64,000 nt of DNA, from NCBI GenBank assembly GCA_009746045.1, contig RPFO01000644.1, positions 129,501 through 193,500 of the forward strand. The letters run 5' to 3'. The notes under the pieces are model-generated. The model ran no database searches, was not told the DNA's origin, and was given only the letters and a program-made list of their open reading frames with translations. The DNA comes from Mesostigma viride. Its lineage: Eukaryota > Streptophyta > Mesostigmatophyceae > Mesostigmatales > Mesostigmataceae. The translations under genes and the position numbers were made by a program. Within the stretch, counting starts at the first letter, position 1, and every line of letters starts with the position of its first letter. This document shows, piece by piece, positions 49,542 through 61,151 of the stretch.

Positions 49542-50562
49542 ATATAATAGACACGTGACTGCGTCACGTGAGCATAAGTCCTCAATGGGAGGGGAACATG
49601 GGGGAATGGACATGTGGGAGAGGCCACACGGGATGGAATGGATGGTCTATCTAGGTCCTAGTTACAGGGGTGTGGGCACCGCGGCCCGAATCGCTATGAA
49701 TGCCATACTTGGTCACACGCGGAGCCCCCACAGACTTGGGGGTGGTCTCCTTCATCACTACTTGCCACCATCTGCCTCCATATTACAGACAAACCAGGAG
49801 GCTGCCCGGGTGTGAGCCCGTCACGTCTAGTGTAGCACATGTCCATGCCGAGTCTATATCACGAAAAGTCCACGGGTGGCGGCCCTGCCGCGCGCAGCCG
49901 GGGGCACGCCAGGTGAGGACATATCGCCCAGGCTGGGCGGGCTTGGTGCCAGCTAGTCGCTATATGATGTATCTACCTGATCTGTGCGGGCCAGGTGCCC
50001 GGCTAGTAGGCCCAGGCGCCTGTGCCGAATGATGTGGGAAACATAGGGCAAATCAGCGTACAAATCCTCATTACTAATGTGCAAACCAAAGGGGATGTTA
50101 AGGGCCTTGCGCAGCATCATGGTGACGGCGCCGTCGAGTCGTTGCTCCAGCTCCTACGTCAGTGTCCAGGTCTCGGCGCCGTAGGTCAGGATCGTCAGAA
50201 TTACGACCTTGAAGAGGTCACGCTTGACGATCCGGGGTAGGGCGGGGTTCAGCTCCACCAGCGGCGGTGGTCATGGAGTTGCGCCCACGCCATATGCCGA
50301 TCCGTGTCGTCAGGTCGTCCTCGAAGTCGGGAAGCCAACTGCCGAGCAGCTTCAATGAAGCGGCCTGAAGTAGGGTAGTTGACCTCGGTGTGGTCTAAGA
50401 GGCGGAGTGTGGGTGCCAGGGGGCCCTGCCATGCCGAGGGCCAGGGCCTCCGTTTTGGGGCTGATCAATTTCTATACCAACCGCACGAGCCTCGAGCGCC
50501 AGGCAGTCCAGCCAAAGTTGGGCAGACTCCAGTGTTCAATTATACGGCGTATTATACGGTAT

Positions 50563-51909
50563 TAATTAATTAATAGACACGTGACTGCGTCACGTGAGCA
50601 TAAGTCCTCAGTGGGAGGGGAACATGGGATGGAATGGATGGTATAAGCTATCTAGGTCCTAGTTACAGGGGTGTGGGCACCGCGGCCCGAATCGCTATGA
50701 ATGCCATACTTGGTCACACGCGGAGCCCCCACAGGCTTGGGGGTCAGTGGTCTCCTTCATCACTACTTGCCATCTATCCTTGCGCACCATCTGCCTCCAT
50801 ATTACAGACAAACCAGGAGGCTGCCCGGGGGTGAGCCCGTCACGTCTAGTGTAGCACATGTCCATGCCGAGTCTATCACGAAAAGTCCACGGGTGGCGGC
50901 CCTGCCGCGCGCGGCCGGGGCACGCCAGGTGAGGACATATCGCCCAGGCTGGGCGGGCTTGGTGCCAGCTAGTCTATCTGATGTATCTACCTGATCTGTG
51001 CGGGCCAGGTGCCCGGCTAGGCCCAGGCGCCTGTGCCTAATAATGTGGGAAACATAGGGCAAATCAGCGTACAAATCCTCATTACTAATGTGCAAACCAA
51101 AGGGGATGTTAAGGGCCTTGCGCAGCATCTTGGTGACGGCGCCGTCGAGTCGTTGCTCCAGCTCCTGCATCAGTGTCCACGTCTCGGCGCCGTAGGTCAG
51201 GATCGTCAGAATGACGACCTTGAAGAGGTCACGCTTGACGATCCGGGGTAGGGCGGGGTTGCTCCACCAGCGGCGGTGGTCATGGAGGTGCGCCCACGCC
51301 ATGCCGATCCGTGTCGTCATGTCGTCCTCGCAGTCAGGAAGCCAACTGCCGAGCAGCTTGAAGCGGCCTGAAGTAGGGTAGTTGACCTCGGCATCGTCTA
51401 AGAGGCGGAGTGTGGGTGGGGGCCCTGCCATGCCGAGGGCCAGGGCCTCCGTTTTGGGGCTGATTTCTAGACCAACCGCCCGAGCCTCGAGCGCCAGGCA
51501 GTCCAGCCAAAGTTGGGCAGACTCCGGCTTCTCGATGAGCGTGATGTCGTCGGCATAAATGAGGTCAGCTAGTAAATTCTGCTTGTTAGTCGGCCCCCCT
51601 TCCCCAAGCTCGTTCGTGATCGCTAGGCCAGGGGCACGGCCTGCAATGCTAGCAAAGCGAGCACGTGCCTGGCGCATAACATAATCCACTACAATAATAA
51701 ACAGGTACGGCGACAGGACGCAACCCTGCCAGACGCCGGTCTGCAGTGGGCAGGGCGGGGTTATGCCGTGCTGAGTGCGCACCGAAGTGGTGGACCCCTC
51801 ATACAGCGTGCGGATGACGGTAATCAGGGGAGTGGGGACGCGAGCGCGAGCAAGTACAGCCCATAGAGCGTCCCAGAGGACAGAATCAAAAGCCTTGATG
51901 AAGTCGACG
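50563..51909 (-). mobile_element. inner LINE copy (LINE-B)
   Basis: A minus-oriented, 5'-truncated LINE lies inside the hAT element, with the 12-bp duplication ATTATACGGTAT at 50551-50562 and 51910-51921. The 3' end carries the CACGTGACTGCGTCACGTG hairpin (50578-50596) next to a TTAA-type tail. It is the longest LINE copy in the window and the youngest layer of the nest. Confidence 0.9.
50802..51909 (-). pseudogene. LINE ORF2 fragment: reverse transcriptase, motif A to C-terminus
   Basis: One open frame of about 370 residues starts at the truncation with VDFIKAFDSVLWDAL (RT motif A, catalytic Asp). It continues with PLQTGVWQGCVLSPYLF (motif B region), LLADLIYADDITLIEK (YADD catalytic motif) and the C-terminal LTYGAETWTL, HIIRHRRLGLAGHLARTDQV. 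Endonuclease and the first RT motifs are missing. The lack of stops argues for a recent insertion. Confidence 0.92.
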
Positions 51910-53535
51910 ATTATACGGTATAATACGGTATAATACGCGTTATACAAGGTCGAGCGTATAATTTTTATCCGTTTTATACGATTTGCGTATTTTTACGTAT
52001 AATACGGCGAATAACACGTATCGGCGCGCGTATAATGGGGTTTTCGCGCTCATCCGAGGTCCGGCAGCCAAATTTCCAGGTAAATAGGTGTACGTTTATT
52101 CCAAATATAGCCAGTAGTTAGCTTCCCTGCTCCGGCAGCCAAATTTTTCGTGCGGGAACCAAGGCGGGAAAGCAAGGGAACTTAGAAACACTACGGAAAC
52201 CATCCACTGGTTGACATTTGGCGACCGTGAGACACAAGGATCTTACAAGCAAGCTACACTGTAGCATGGCAAGTTGGCAACCCTCCATGCTGTTTAGGTC
52301 TCTGCCCTTGCCTCTCGGGCAGCCATGCACCGAATATTGAAGTCATACAGAAAACTGACTGGTACGAGAGCATGGCCGCTTTACATTTTAGGCATGATCC
52401 TTAGGTCTTGAAAAGCTTATATCCTTGGCCAGGCAGCTTTGGGATGTGCGCGGATGTGTCTCGACCTTCTGCTCGATGCGGCAACCTCGTTTCAGCAACC
52501 AGGTGGCGACCGTGCATGTGCTAACTGTTGATAGGCGGGAAATGCCCCTACATTTGAACGCGGATAGCTATTTCACGTTATTCCTTACATGATTTATAGG
52601 CGACGACGGCCAGGAAAGGCTCGCAGCTACGTCCATCAGGTGGGCATGCTGGCTCCGTCAAGAAAGGTAATATGCGGTTTTGATCTGGTACGTGCTATCC
52701 TGTTCACGTGTTCATTGTACTGTATCAAGTTGTTGGGTGGATTGTAAAATAATCGTAGACCTGTAATGGAGGTTTTCTGCTTGTCTTTTGGTTGCTTTAC
52801 TGCCTCTACGCATTGTTGGCTTGTTGTGATGGTTGGGGAATACCACTACGACATGCAGATTTTGGACCAGGTCTGTCTGCTATTAGCTTATGCTTCATCG
52901 AAAGCAGTGACGTCGTGCTTGGCACGGTTTATAAATATGATAAGCTTGATAACGCGATGTTTTTTCTTGCTAAAAGCATCTCGAAACAAGTGGTTTTCTG
53001 GCCAGATCTAGCCACTATTTCTTGTTTTGCTCGCCAAAGTCAGCCTTCTTCTTGTGTGCTCCTCATGCATACAAGAAACATGGAGATGCCCAGGACCTGC
53101 TTGCATGGAAGCATAGCCATCTTACTTCTTTTGCTTTTTTCATCTTTCCATTTCATTTGGCGTTGTTTTGTAGGGTATAATGCATAGGTAATCTAGCTCC
53201 TTGGGAACCCCGGTTTACACGTCCAGTGTTCCCAAGCACTGCTGAGCAGTGGCAACCCATGTATCATGTGTAATTTAGTGTCAGAATGTTCATGTGGACT
53301 GCTTGAAATGATATCAAAATGCATGAAACAACCCCCAAAACGACGAAATCCAGTATTTGCGTATAATTTCCGGATAATACCGTATTATACCGTATTATCC
53401 ATTATACGGACCCCGCGCGTATAACCGCGTATTGCGTATAATTGAACTCTGGCAGACTCCGGGTTCTCGATGAGCGTGATGTCGTCGGCATAAATGAGGT
53501 CAGCTAGTAAATTCTGCTTGTTAGCCGGGCTCCTT

Positions 53536-54740
53536 GCAAACCTCTATCAATACACTTATGAGCTTGCATTCGTGGAGAATCTCATTGCCTCAAATGATGA
53601 TGTTCTCATCAGGCGTTTTATCCACACATGTCGATACATTGATGATGTTATTGCTTTCGACAACCCTGATTTCGCAACCCATTTGTATATCACAGCTGGT
53701 CGATCTGCCTGGCATCTACCCGCAAGCGTCCCTCACGTTAAAGCTCACGTCGGAGGATACTAGTTGCAATTACCTCGATCTTAACATTACCCATAACTTG
53801 AGAAGGGCTGGCGTACGTCTGTCTATTATGATAAGCGCAAGGATCCTAAATATCAGCAAATTCCTTTTATTCGCTACCCCGATATTCACAGTCCCCTTTC
53901 CCACACAGCAAAAATGGTGTTGTTCTTAGTCAGTTACATCGTTTTTCCCGTCTTTGTTCTTATCGTGTCGATTTCATCACGCGACTCTTGTTGAACTCTT
54001 GCATCGTTTGTTGGTCAAAGACTATGACCAAGACATTATGCTCCGTCAAGTCCGGTGTTTTTTGCAACGTCACCCACATCTGTTCGGTGCTGCCCCTTGG
54101 CACAAGCTCTACAAACAGGTCGTGGACCGGCTGGATCGCGTAGTATCTCCGCACATCTGAACCCTGTGATGCCAGATCTAGCTCCTTTGCGGATGTTCCG
54201 AGCTTGGCACTGGATTCGTTGTCCACATCGTCGCGTCGCTGCAGCAACACGATCATTTCTGGCATATGCGGGCTTTTGGTTCCCGCCGCATGCACATTTG
54301 AAAGTGCTGTCCTCCGGATTTTTGCCTTAATTGCACCGTGTGCAGTTCTTGGACGTTTGGAATCATGGCATGGCTAACGTAATGACTGACTAGCTAGACC
54401 TTTTCAGTGGTTTTCCATTTCAATGCGGGTATTTCCTCGTAAATGGTGGGAGAGCGATCGCAGCAATGGTGCTCACCACTATAGACACTCCCGGCCAGTT
54501 AGGCTCGAAACACATGCCCTGATCAAGCAAGCTGTTTCCGGCCCCACCGTCTAGGTCATCTAGTCGCTCGATCTACACGTAAGCCAGCCATAATTTCAAT
54601 GCACAAGGCTATACACATTTTCGTCTCCATTCATATTCATCATCCTGAACGACTCGAAACACGGACCTGAAGATAACGGCAGGCTCGAGCTAGTACCATG
54701 GTCCGGATTCTTCCGATTTCTGGCCTGCGCTGGTTGTCTC
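53536..54740 (+). pseudogene. retroelement reverse transcriptase, right part, and 3' end
   Basis: Continuing the split RT, ANLYQYTYELAFVENLIAS and HTCRYIDDVIAFDNPDFATH carry the catalytic Y-x-D-D. The reading frame then shifts. LTLKLTSEDTSCNYLDLNI, then (another frame) YDKRKDPKYQQIPFIRYPDI and HSPLSHTAK follow, matching the usual order of this RT family. A later piece, DYDQDIMLRQVRCFLQRHPH, is its C-terminal region. 54210-54740 is the 3' portion that also exists inverted at 48375-48882. At least two frameshifts show decay. Confidence 0.8.
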
Positions 54741-55222
54741 CTTGCTTGACACTAACCACCAAGACACTCCCCAAGCTGAGGCACATACATCATGACGTTA
54801 AATGTTTGCAGGCAACTCAAGAATGACTAGCTAGTACAAACAGTGTGCAAAACCTTGGTGCATGTGGATGCCTGAGTGGTGACCATTGCTAGCAGAATGC
54901 ATCATGTAAGGTAGACTGTATTTCCAGTTACTGTGCATGCCACAAAGTGTCATGATGTGCAGTGCTGCCAGCCAGTGCATGTCCATATTTATTATAGCCC
55001 ACGACAACATACCGCAAAACTACTTGGCACATTGCAAAATGGGAATTAAGGAAAGGTGAACAAGACATGCCACGTCACTAACACAGCCACTTGAATGCTA
55101 CCAACACCCACCATGCATGATATAATAAGCTATGTGTAATGCATGCATGTCGAGAATATGCCGAGCGAGGTGAAGTGTCACCAAGGTTGGTGCCCACATG
55201 TCACCTGGCATCCGCGTATGCT
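54741..55222. other. intergenic stretch, nothing recognised
   Basis: The region is AT-rich and non-coding, with no element termini that I could define. The retroelement's right flank lies here, but no matching left duplication was found. Confidence 0.4.
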
Positions 55223-55232
55223 CACATGGTAT

Positions 55233-55487
55233 TAATAATTAATTAATTAAACTCGTGCTCCCGTTGGGGAGTCACGGAGCACCGAAGTGCTTTTAATCCC
55301 TGTGTGTGCACTACAGGAGAAAGGGCAGAGACCCCCAGTCTCCTTCATGCCAAAGGCATGCCACAGCTGCAATCGGGCGCGGCTAGCTAAAAGGACAGGC
55401 TAACGATCCGGCAAACTGTGGGTGCAATACTTAGACCCATGTGAGCATATCATAGCAAGGAGCGTGGGCAAGTAATCTGAACATAGC
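55233..55487 (-). mobile_element. ORF1-only element, short 3' copy
   Basis: This is the reverse complement of the UTR end of the copy at 30586-31066, from a (TTAA)n tail at 55233 through the GTGCTCC hairpin to a 5' truncation at 55487. It is flanked by the exact 10-mer CACATGGTAT (55223-55232 and 55488-55497). Confidence 0.88.
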
Positions 55488-55559
55488 CACATGGTATGGC
55501 CTTGGCATATCCCATCATCTCCGGCCATCTCTTGCACTTTGTGCGCACCGGGCCAACCA

Positions 55560-56640
55560 TGCAGTCACCCACCCATGCAGCCACTCTGGCCACCTACCCA
55601 CACAACTGCTCACACACTCGCCCGCCCGTGCACCCAGACACCCACCCGTCCACACACCCAGTGACCCACCCACCCACCCAGCCACGCACGTGCTAACCCA
55701 CATTTTATAACCACGCGTGCACCTAGGCACCCAGCCACCTACTATACCAACCCACTTGGACATCCACCCACCCACCAAGGCACCTAGCTGCGCAACCCAC
55801 ACACCAATCAGGTAATAAGGAGGCATTCACCCATCCAATTATGAGCGAACCACCCAACCACCCAACCACCCAACCACCCAACCACCCAACCACCCAACCA
55901 CCCAACCACCGAAACACCCAGCCAGCCGGCCCCATATGCACCCCTCAGGCCAGTGACCCACCCTTGACCCATATGGACCCACGCCTACCCACTCAACCAC
56001 TCACTGCCCCCACACCGTTATACCCACTGACCCACCCACACATGCATTTTCTCAGCCAGCCATCCACCTATACCTCACCCCCAACGTGCACAGCCCTTCA
56101 CCCGCGATAGGTGAGACGGTCCCAACCATTAACCCATCCACACATCCATATCTGTGCGCCCACCCGTCCATCTAGTGCCCGTCCCGGCTTCGCCCACCGG
56201 CCACGTACCACACCTAGTCATCTACACATCCACCAAGTGAACCACCAATTAACCACCAATGGCCCACCCACCAACCCACCCACCCACCCACACGCATCCC
56301 TAACCAACCAACCACCAACTCGGCACCAAGCCACCACCCTCGAAACCGTGAGATTGCTTCACTCACGAATCCAACAACCCACCCACTTCGCAGTCCCCAA
56401 AGCTGATCAATCACCCAGCCACCTGGCCATCCGCCTACAACCCACCAGTCCCTTGCACTTATCCACCCATGCACCATGACCAGCCAGCCACGTACCCACC
56501 CATCCTCTCCAATCCCTGCCTGTGCTCCCTGGCAGCTACTCGGCCAGCCATTTACCACGGCATCCACCTTTCAGCCAGCCACATGCCATGGAACCCACCC
56601 ACGCCTAGTAGGCATCCCTTGAAGCATCTATCTATAGCCT
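55560..56640. repeat. degenerate CCACCCA-rich low-complexity region
   Basis: Diverged CCAC/CCAA words run for about 1.1 kb, with a clean (CCACCCAA)n stretch at about 55850-55910. It resembles an aged version of the pure CCCA arrays elsewhere. Thr/Pro/His-rich frames here are not genes. Confidence 0.8.
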
Positions 56641-56660
56641 ATGTAGTCACGAGTCAGAGA

Positions 56661-57240
56661 CGGTAATTGTTGAGGGGTTAAACTCCACACACCCCGCCCC
56701 CTCTGACCCCCTCTTCAGTTACCCCCTCACATGCACCCCCCCGACGCGAAACCTTTCAACAACTGAACTGGCGTGGGGGTCGGTCAGACGGTCACGCAGT
56801 TTCTAGCAGTATATATGTATGCAATCGACACCACGGCACGTTCTACTGTCTCGTAGCGATCGATCTCCATTCTCCTGTCTACCAAAAGCAGGGCTTGCAT
56901 TTGGATCCACTATTAATAACGCTGTCGGACCACCGGTGCGGGAATAAACTCAACTCAACTCAACTGCTCTTAATCAACAGTCTGTCTTAATTTCTGTCCG
57001 TCATGACCGGCGTCATGATCCTTATTATTTATTGGTCGCTAGTCGCCGCACCTCGCCGTGTCGCTCCGTACGCTTAATTTCGTAATGCTCGTACATTTTT
57101 GCAAAGGTACACATATTCCCGTATTTTTGCGGCTCAGTACGGCGTATTTGCCAACCTGGCTGGATGTGCTTAGGTCAGTACCCGACTAAGGTATACGTGA
57201 CTCGTATACCTTCGAGGCACTTAATATTACATGTATACTA
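56661..57240. other. intergenic stretch, nothing recognised
   Basis: I see no exon, RNA gene or element. An AACTC array (about four units) lies near 56944-56966. Confidence 0.4.
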
Positions 57241-57249
57241 GGATGTATA

Positions 57250-57417
57250 TAGCTCTGGTTTGCACATTAGCAACGAGGATGTATACCCTGATTTACCATG
57301 TGCTTCCCACGTTCACACAGCTGCATGGCCTGCACCTGGGCCTAGCCGGGCTGCCCGGGCACCTGGCCCGCACAGATCAGGTAGACACATCCGACAGGCT
57401 AGCTGGCACCAATGATC
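57250..57417 (+). pseudogene. LINE ORF2 C-terminal fragment
   Basis: The plus strand encodes LGLAGLPGHLARTDQVDTSD followed by RLAGT, matching the end of the ORF2 at 50802-51909 (RRLGLAGHLARTDQVDTSD). The upstream sequence (GTTTGCACATTAGCAACGAG) matches the LHISNED codons in a shifted frame. It is an isolated decayed piece with no tail and no clear duplication. Confidence 0.75.
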
Positions 57418-59690
57418 GATGAAGCTTGTCCATGGCGTGGGACAAGTGCACAGCCAAATTCCCTGCGATCACTGTGATTCCTTTTTGCCTGGTACCACTC
57501 GCAGATTTGACGGTCAGATATTCGGCCCGCCAGTCTGAACTGTCGGATCTTGGGTTCGAAATAAAAGTATGACACTTTTGAAATGTTGGTGGTTTTGGGG
57601 AAACTATGGAAAAGGTGGCGCCGTGGCGCGGTCGTATGCGTGGCCGTAGCTAGATCAATCATCGGACGGTTAAACTGGATGAGCGGAAATTACCCAGAAC
57701 GAGAGGCCAGACTGTCGTCAGGATCAATTAAATCAGCGGCGAAAATCGTTGGTGGAAGGGCGGGGGTGGCGGGGCGGGAGGCGGCCCCCAAGAAACCGCG
57801 ACAGACACGGGCGCGCTGAACCGTTGTGGAGGGGTGGCCAAGAATTAACCGCGGCAGTTACAAAAGGCGCCATGACGGCGCGCACTGGACTTGTCAGCCT
57901 GGAACTGGTCAACAAGAATATTCTGCCGGCAGCCTGCTTCTTTGTCCGGGCCTGGACACTTTCTACATCGGAATCTGTATTGTCTGGCCCACTCTGGTTC
58001 CGTGACGATCTCTTCTACTAAAATGGCAGCCTGAAGATTCAATCATGGCTCCGGACTGCTCCGGAAGATGGTGCATTCTCCCTTTTTTATTTCCGCGAGG
58101 CGGTTATTATTCAAGCGGATCACTGAACTTTTTACGCGGACAAACAACAGGTAGGTACTGCAATCTGGTTCAAAAGCAACTTCCATCTGAATTAATTAAT
58201 TAATTAATTACAGGTGCTGCTTACAACTTCTAAGAAGTGTTAGGCGGCCATGCAGGCTACTTTGGGCCACAGATCAGCCCGTGGCTTTTTTGTTAGGTAA
58301 TTGAAAATTTTTAATTAAGCATTAAAGTGCTTTGCTTTTCAGCTGGCCCTGTATTCATGCCATCGGGCCATCCTCGTGAAACATAGATCATAGATTGACT
58401 GGGGATCGTCATTGATCGAGCACACATCATTTCTATCTGAGCGTGGTCGGAGCTTGTCACATATTTTACCGGCCGGTTGGTGGAGGTAAGACTTGAGCAG
58501 CTCACGTGACGCTGTCAACGTGTAAGCTAATTAAATACTACATGAGAGTAGTAATTAATTGAGACTTGAGCAGATTAGTTCGTGACCGGCGCGTCTTTTA
58601 TGTCAGTGTGACTACGGCCTATAGATGTCAAGTGCGTCAGCATCTGTACTGAGCACACGGATTTGTAGGTACGTGGCAATAGACCACTACGGTAGCGACT
58701 ACACCACTGGAAGATTGTCACTAGTGTGGGATGTCCCATACCACCAACCATATTGTCAACATTTCATTTATAACAGGCCAGGATAGGCCGGTCAAATCCT
58801 GCAGTGCTGCCAGGCACTGCCACGCTTAATACCTCGACTCGACGGAAACCAATCTGCCACCAGAAACAAAACAATGAGGCATGCAATGGCAACAGTACCC
58901 CACAGTAAGCTCATTTCAAGTCCCCAACCAAATCAGCATCGTTTCAACATGGTTGATCATGTGCAAAAGAGAAAAGGCCACCCACCCACTGGCTGGCTAA
59001 TTGAACATCCTCGTCACACCTGGTGTCAGACCTGCCAAAGAAGCGGAGCATGTGATGAACTATATGCCCTGCCCTATCTGTGACAGGTCATACACACATG
59101 CTGCCGCCAGTGAGGCTGGCCTTTCCTGAGCAGCAGCCACGGGGCCTACCTGCCGCCAGTCCACAGATCTGCAACTGATATCTCAGATTGCCCCGTTCCC
59201 CCAAGGGGTGCTTCCCTTTGAGAGACAAACCAGCAAGAGCGCTAGTATGGCCGGGCACCGCTTGATGTCAAATGCTACAAGCGGCGTGGTGTGTTGAAGA
59301 GGGAGAAAGAGCAGGCCACTAGGTACCTGCAGGTACACACTCACAAATGTATCAAGGAACAGGGCTGCTGCTTCTATAATCAAGAGGTACAGATGCCTGC
59401 ATTCTTACATACGTTCTCCCACAAGAACGCGAGCGCAGATCCAGCCATCCAGGCAGAAGAGATCTGCCTCCACCCTTTCGCATGGCTGCCATGGCAGCGC
59501 AAGACTGGCTAGACGAGCTCTGGGCAAATCACAGAGTTCCATAGCAACGCCTCTGCCAGGCTCCACTCTTCTTCCCACCGCCAAACCAGAGATGCGGCCA
59601 GCAGGACAGATGCTATCATACAAACCTGCCCAGTAACATATGCCTCCATTATGACCAACGCCATGTGCCATCTATGGTGCCATACCATGC
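57418..59690. other. intergenic region, nothing firmly recognised
   Basis: There are several short ORFs and TTAA-type runs at 58190-58215 and 58310-58320, the latter without an attached LINE end that I can recognise. The last exon of the minus-strand methyltransferase gene should end somewhere between here and 60060. Confidence 0.4.
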
Positions 59691-60061
59691 CACGCCACCG
59701 CGCTAGCAAACAGGAGATACCGCTGCTTGGGAACCTCGTAGTCGTGCAGATGTAGATAATACAAAGTACATTTGATACCGCACCCAAAATTACGAAACAG
59801 TAAACCTACAGTGACTTGTCTTCCAAGCCATACCAATACAACCCTTATCATCTTATCTATCGTGAACTTGCATACTGATTGTTCTGCAGAACATGGAACC
59901 CAAGGAACCACAACGAGAGTAGCTGCAGGCCAGCCCATCACACGTGCCACATCAGCACTGCTTGAGGAATTAAAGGGCTAATGACTGCCCATGACCAATT
60001 GTGTAAGAACTGCTACACAAGACACCATTCCTTTCATTCCGTGTCAGGGCAGCTGGCCTAC

Positions 60062-61079
60062 CTGATGCACCAAGTACGCCTCGAACATGCTGGGCCGGAT
60101 GACGATTTTGGAGAAGTTTTCACTCGCGGTCTGGCGAGGATGGCAGCATAACAAGAGACAGGGACGCCGATAGAACGACGAAGGAGGAGAACACCGAACA
60201 CCGGGCACGGACATGAACTGGCATTAGTCCGAGACGTAAGGACAAGTGTTCCAAGGTCCATGGAAATCTGAGGGGCAAATATACGGAGCTAGCTTATGGC
60301 TAGGGAGGATGAGAGCAAGGCACAATGTCAAGTGCCACATGCCTAAGCTGATTGCACAGCGACAAAAACACAAATTTTTGCTAACTCAAATACATCCGGG
60401 TTCAAGGGAAGACCAGATAGGTATCTGCGACAATTACCCGGCAGAGATGTGAGCAAATGCAGTTCTGATGGGAAACCGGCGACAGCCCCATAACCATGAG
60501 CGAGCACACTGTGAACACAAACCCAGGCCCGTCCACACTGAACCATGGTGGGTGGGTGACGCGTGTGCTGCCACTGCTACAATTCATGGCGAGGCGCCCA
60601 CCACAGTGCCACCTGGCGCTCACCTGGGACACCTTCTTGTTCTGTTTGTACGACTTCCAGGGCTGGGGCTCCAGGATCAGCACGCCGCCCTGCAGGGTCC
60701 AGCGGGCGCCCACGAAGAGAGCATCGCAGGCAGGGGGGAAGCAGGGTGGAGGGGCACAACAGAGGCCTCCGCGTAACCGATGGATGATGAGTGGTGGGGG
60801 TGGGGTGAATGATCATTGTTTACTTGCATGATTATTTGGTCGGTTAGACCCGGTCGGTCGGTCGGTTGGTTGGTTGGTCGGTCGGTCCGTTGGATGGTCG
60901 GTCGGTCGGTCGGTCGGTCGGTCGGTCGGTCGGTCGGTCGGTCGGTCGGTCGGTCGGTCGGTCGGTCGGTCGGTCGGTCGGTCGGTCGGTCGGTCGGTCG
61001 GTCGGTCGGTCGGTCGGTCGGTCGGTCGGTCGGTCGGTCGGTCGGTCGGTCGGTCGGTCGGTCGGTCGGTCGGTCGGTC

Positions 61080-61151
<72 letters not shown>

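Larger units (their letters stand above)
50530..53451. mobile_element. hAT-like DNA transposon, split by LINE-B
   Basis: Termini CAGTGTTCAATTATACG and (reverse complement of the right end) CAGAGTTCAATTATACG match at 16 of 17. The CAGNGTT start and the exact 8-bp duplication GCAGACTC (50522-50529, 53452-53459) are hallmarks of the hAT superfamily. The empty site is preserved in LINE-B near 51513-51530. Without LINE-B the element is about 1.6 kb. Subterminal regions are full of TATTATACGGTA-type words. I find no transposase, so it is probably non-autonomous. Confidence 0.87.
49542..53523 (-). mobile_element. outer LINE copy (LINE-A), itself split by a hAT element
   Basis: The LINE is minus-oriented: its 3' end is at 49542 and its truncated 5' end at 53523. 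Its own sequence is 49542-50529 plus 53460-53523; the rest is the hAT insertion. It is flanked by the 12-bp duplication GCCGGGCTCCTT. The 3' hairpin CACGTGACTGCGTCACGTG lies at 49552-49570. It is nearly identical to LINE-B except for small indels, and encodes only the ORF2 C-terminal part (LLADLIYADDIT strand at 53460-53523). Confidence 0.88.

Noticed and set aside
48377-54740. The two inverted 500-bp arms as the terminal repeats of one large foldback transposon
   Set aside because: The left arm has its own exact 14-bp duplication on both sides, so it is a separate insertion.
57540-57620. tRNA-like GGTTCGAAAT word
   Set aside because: The expected acceptor and anticodon stems cannot be paired around it.
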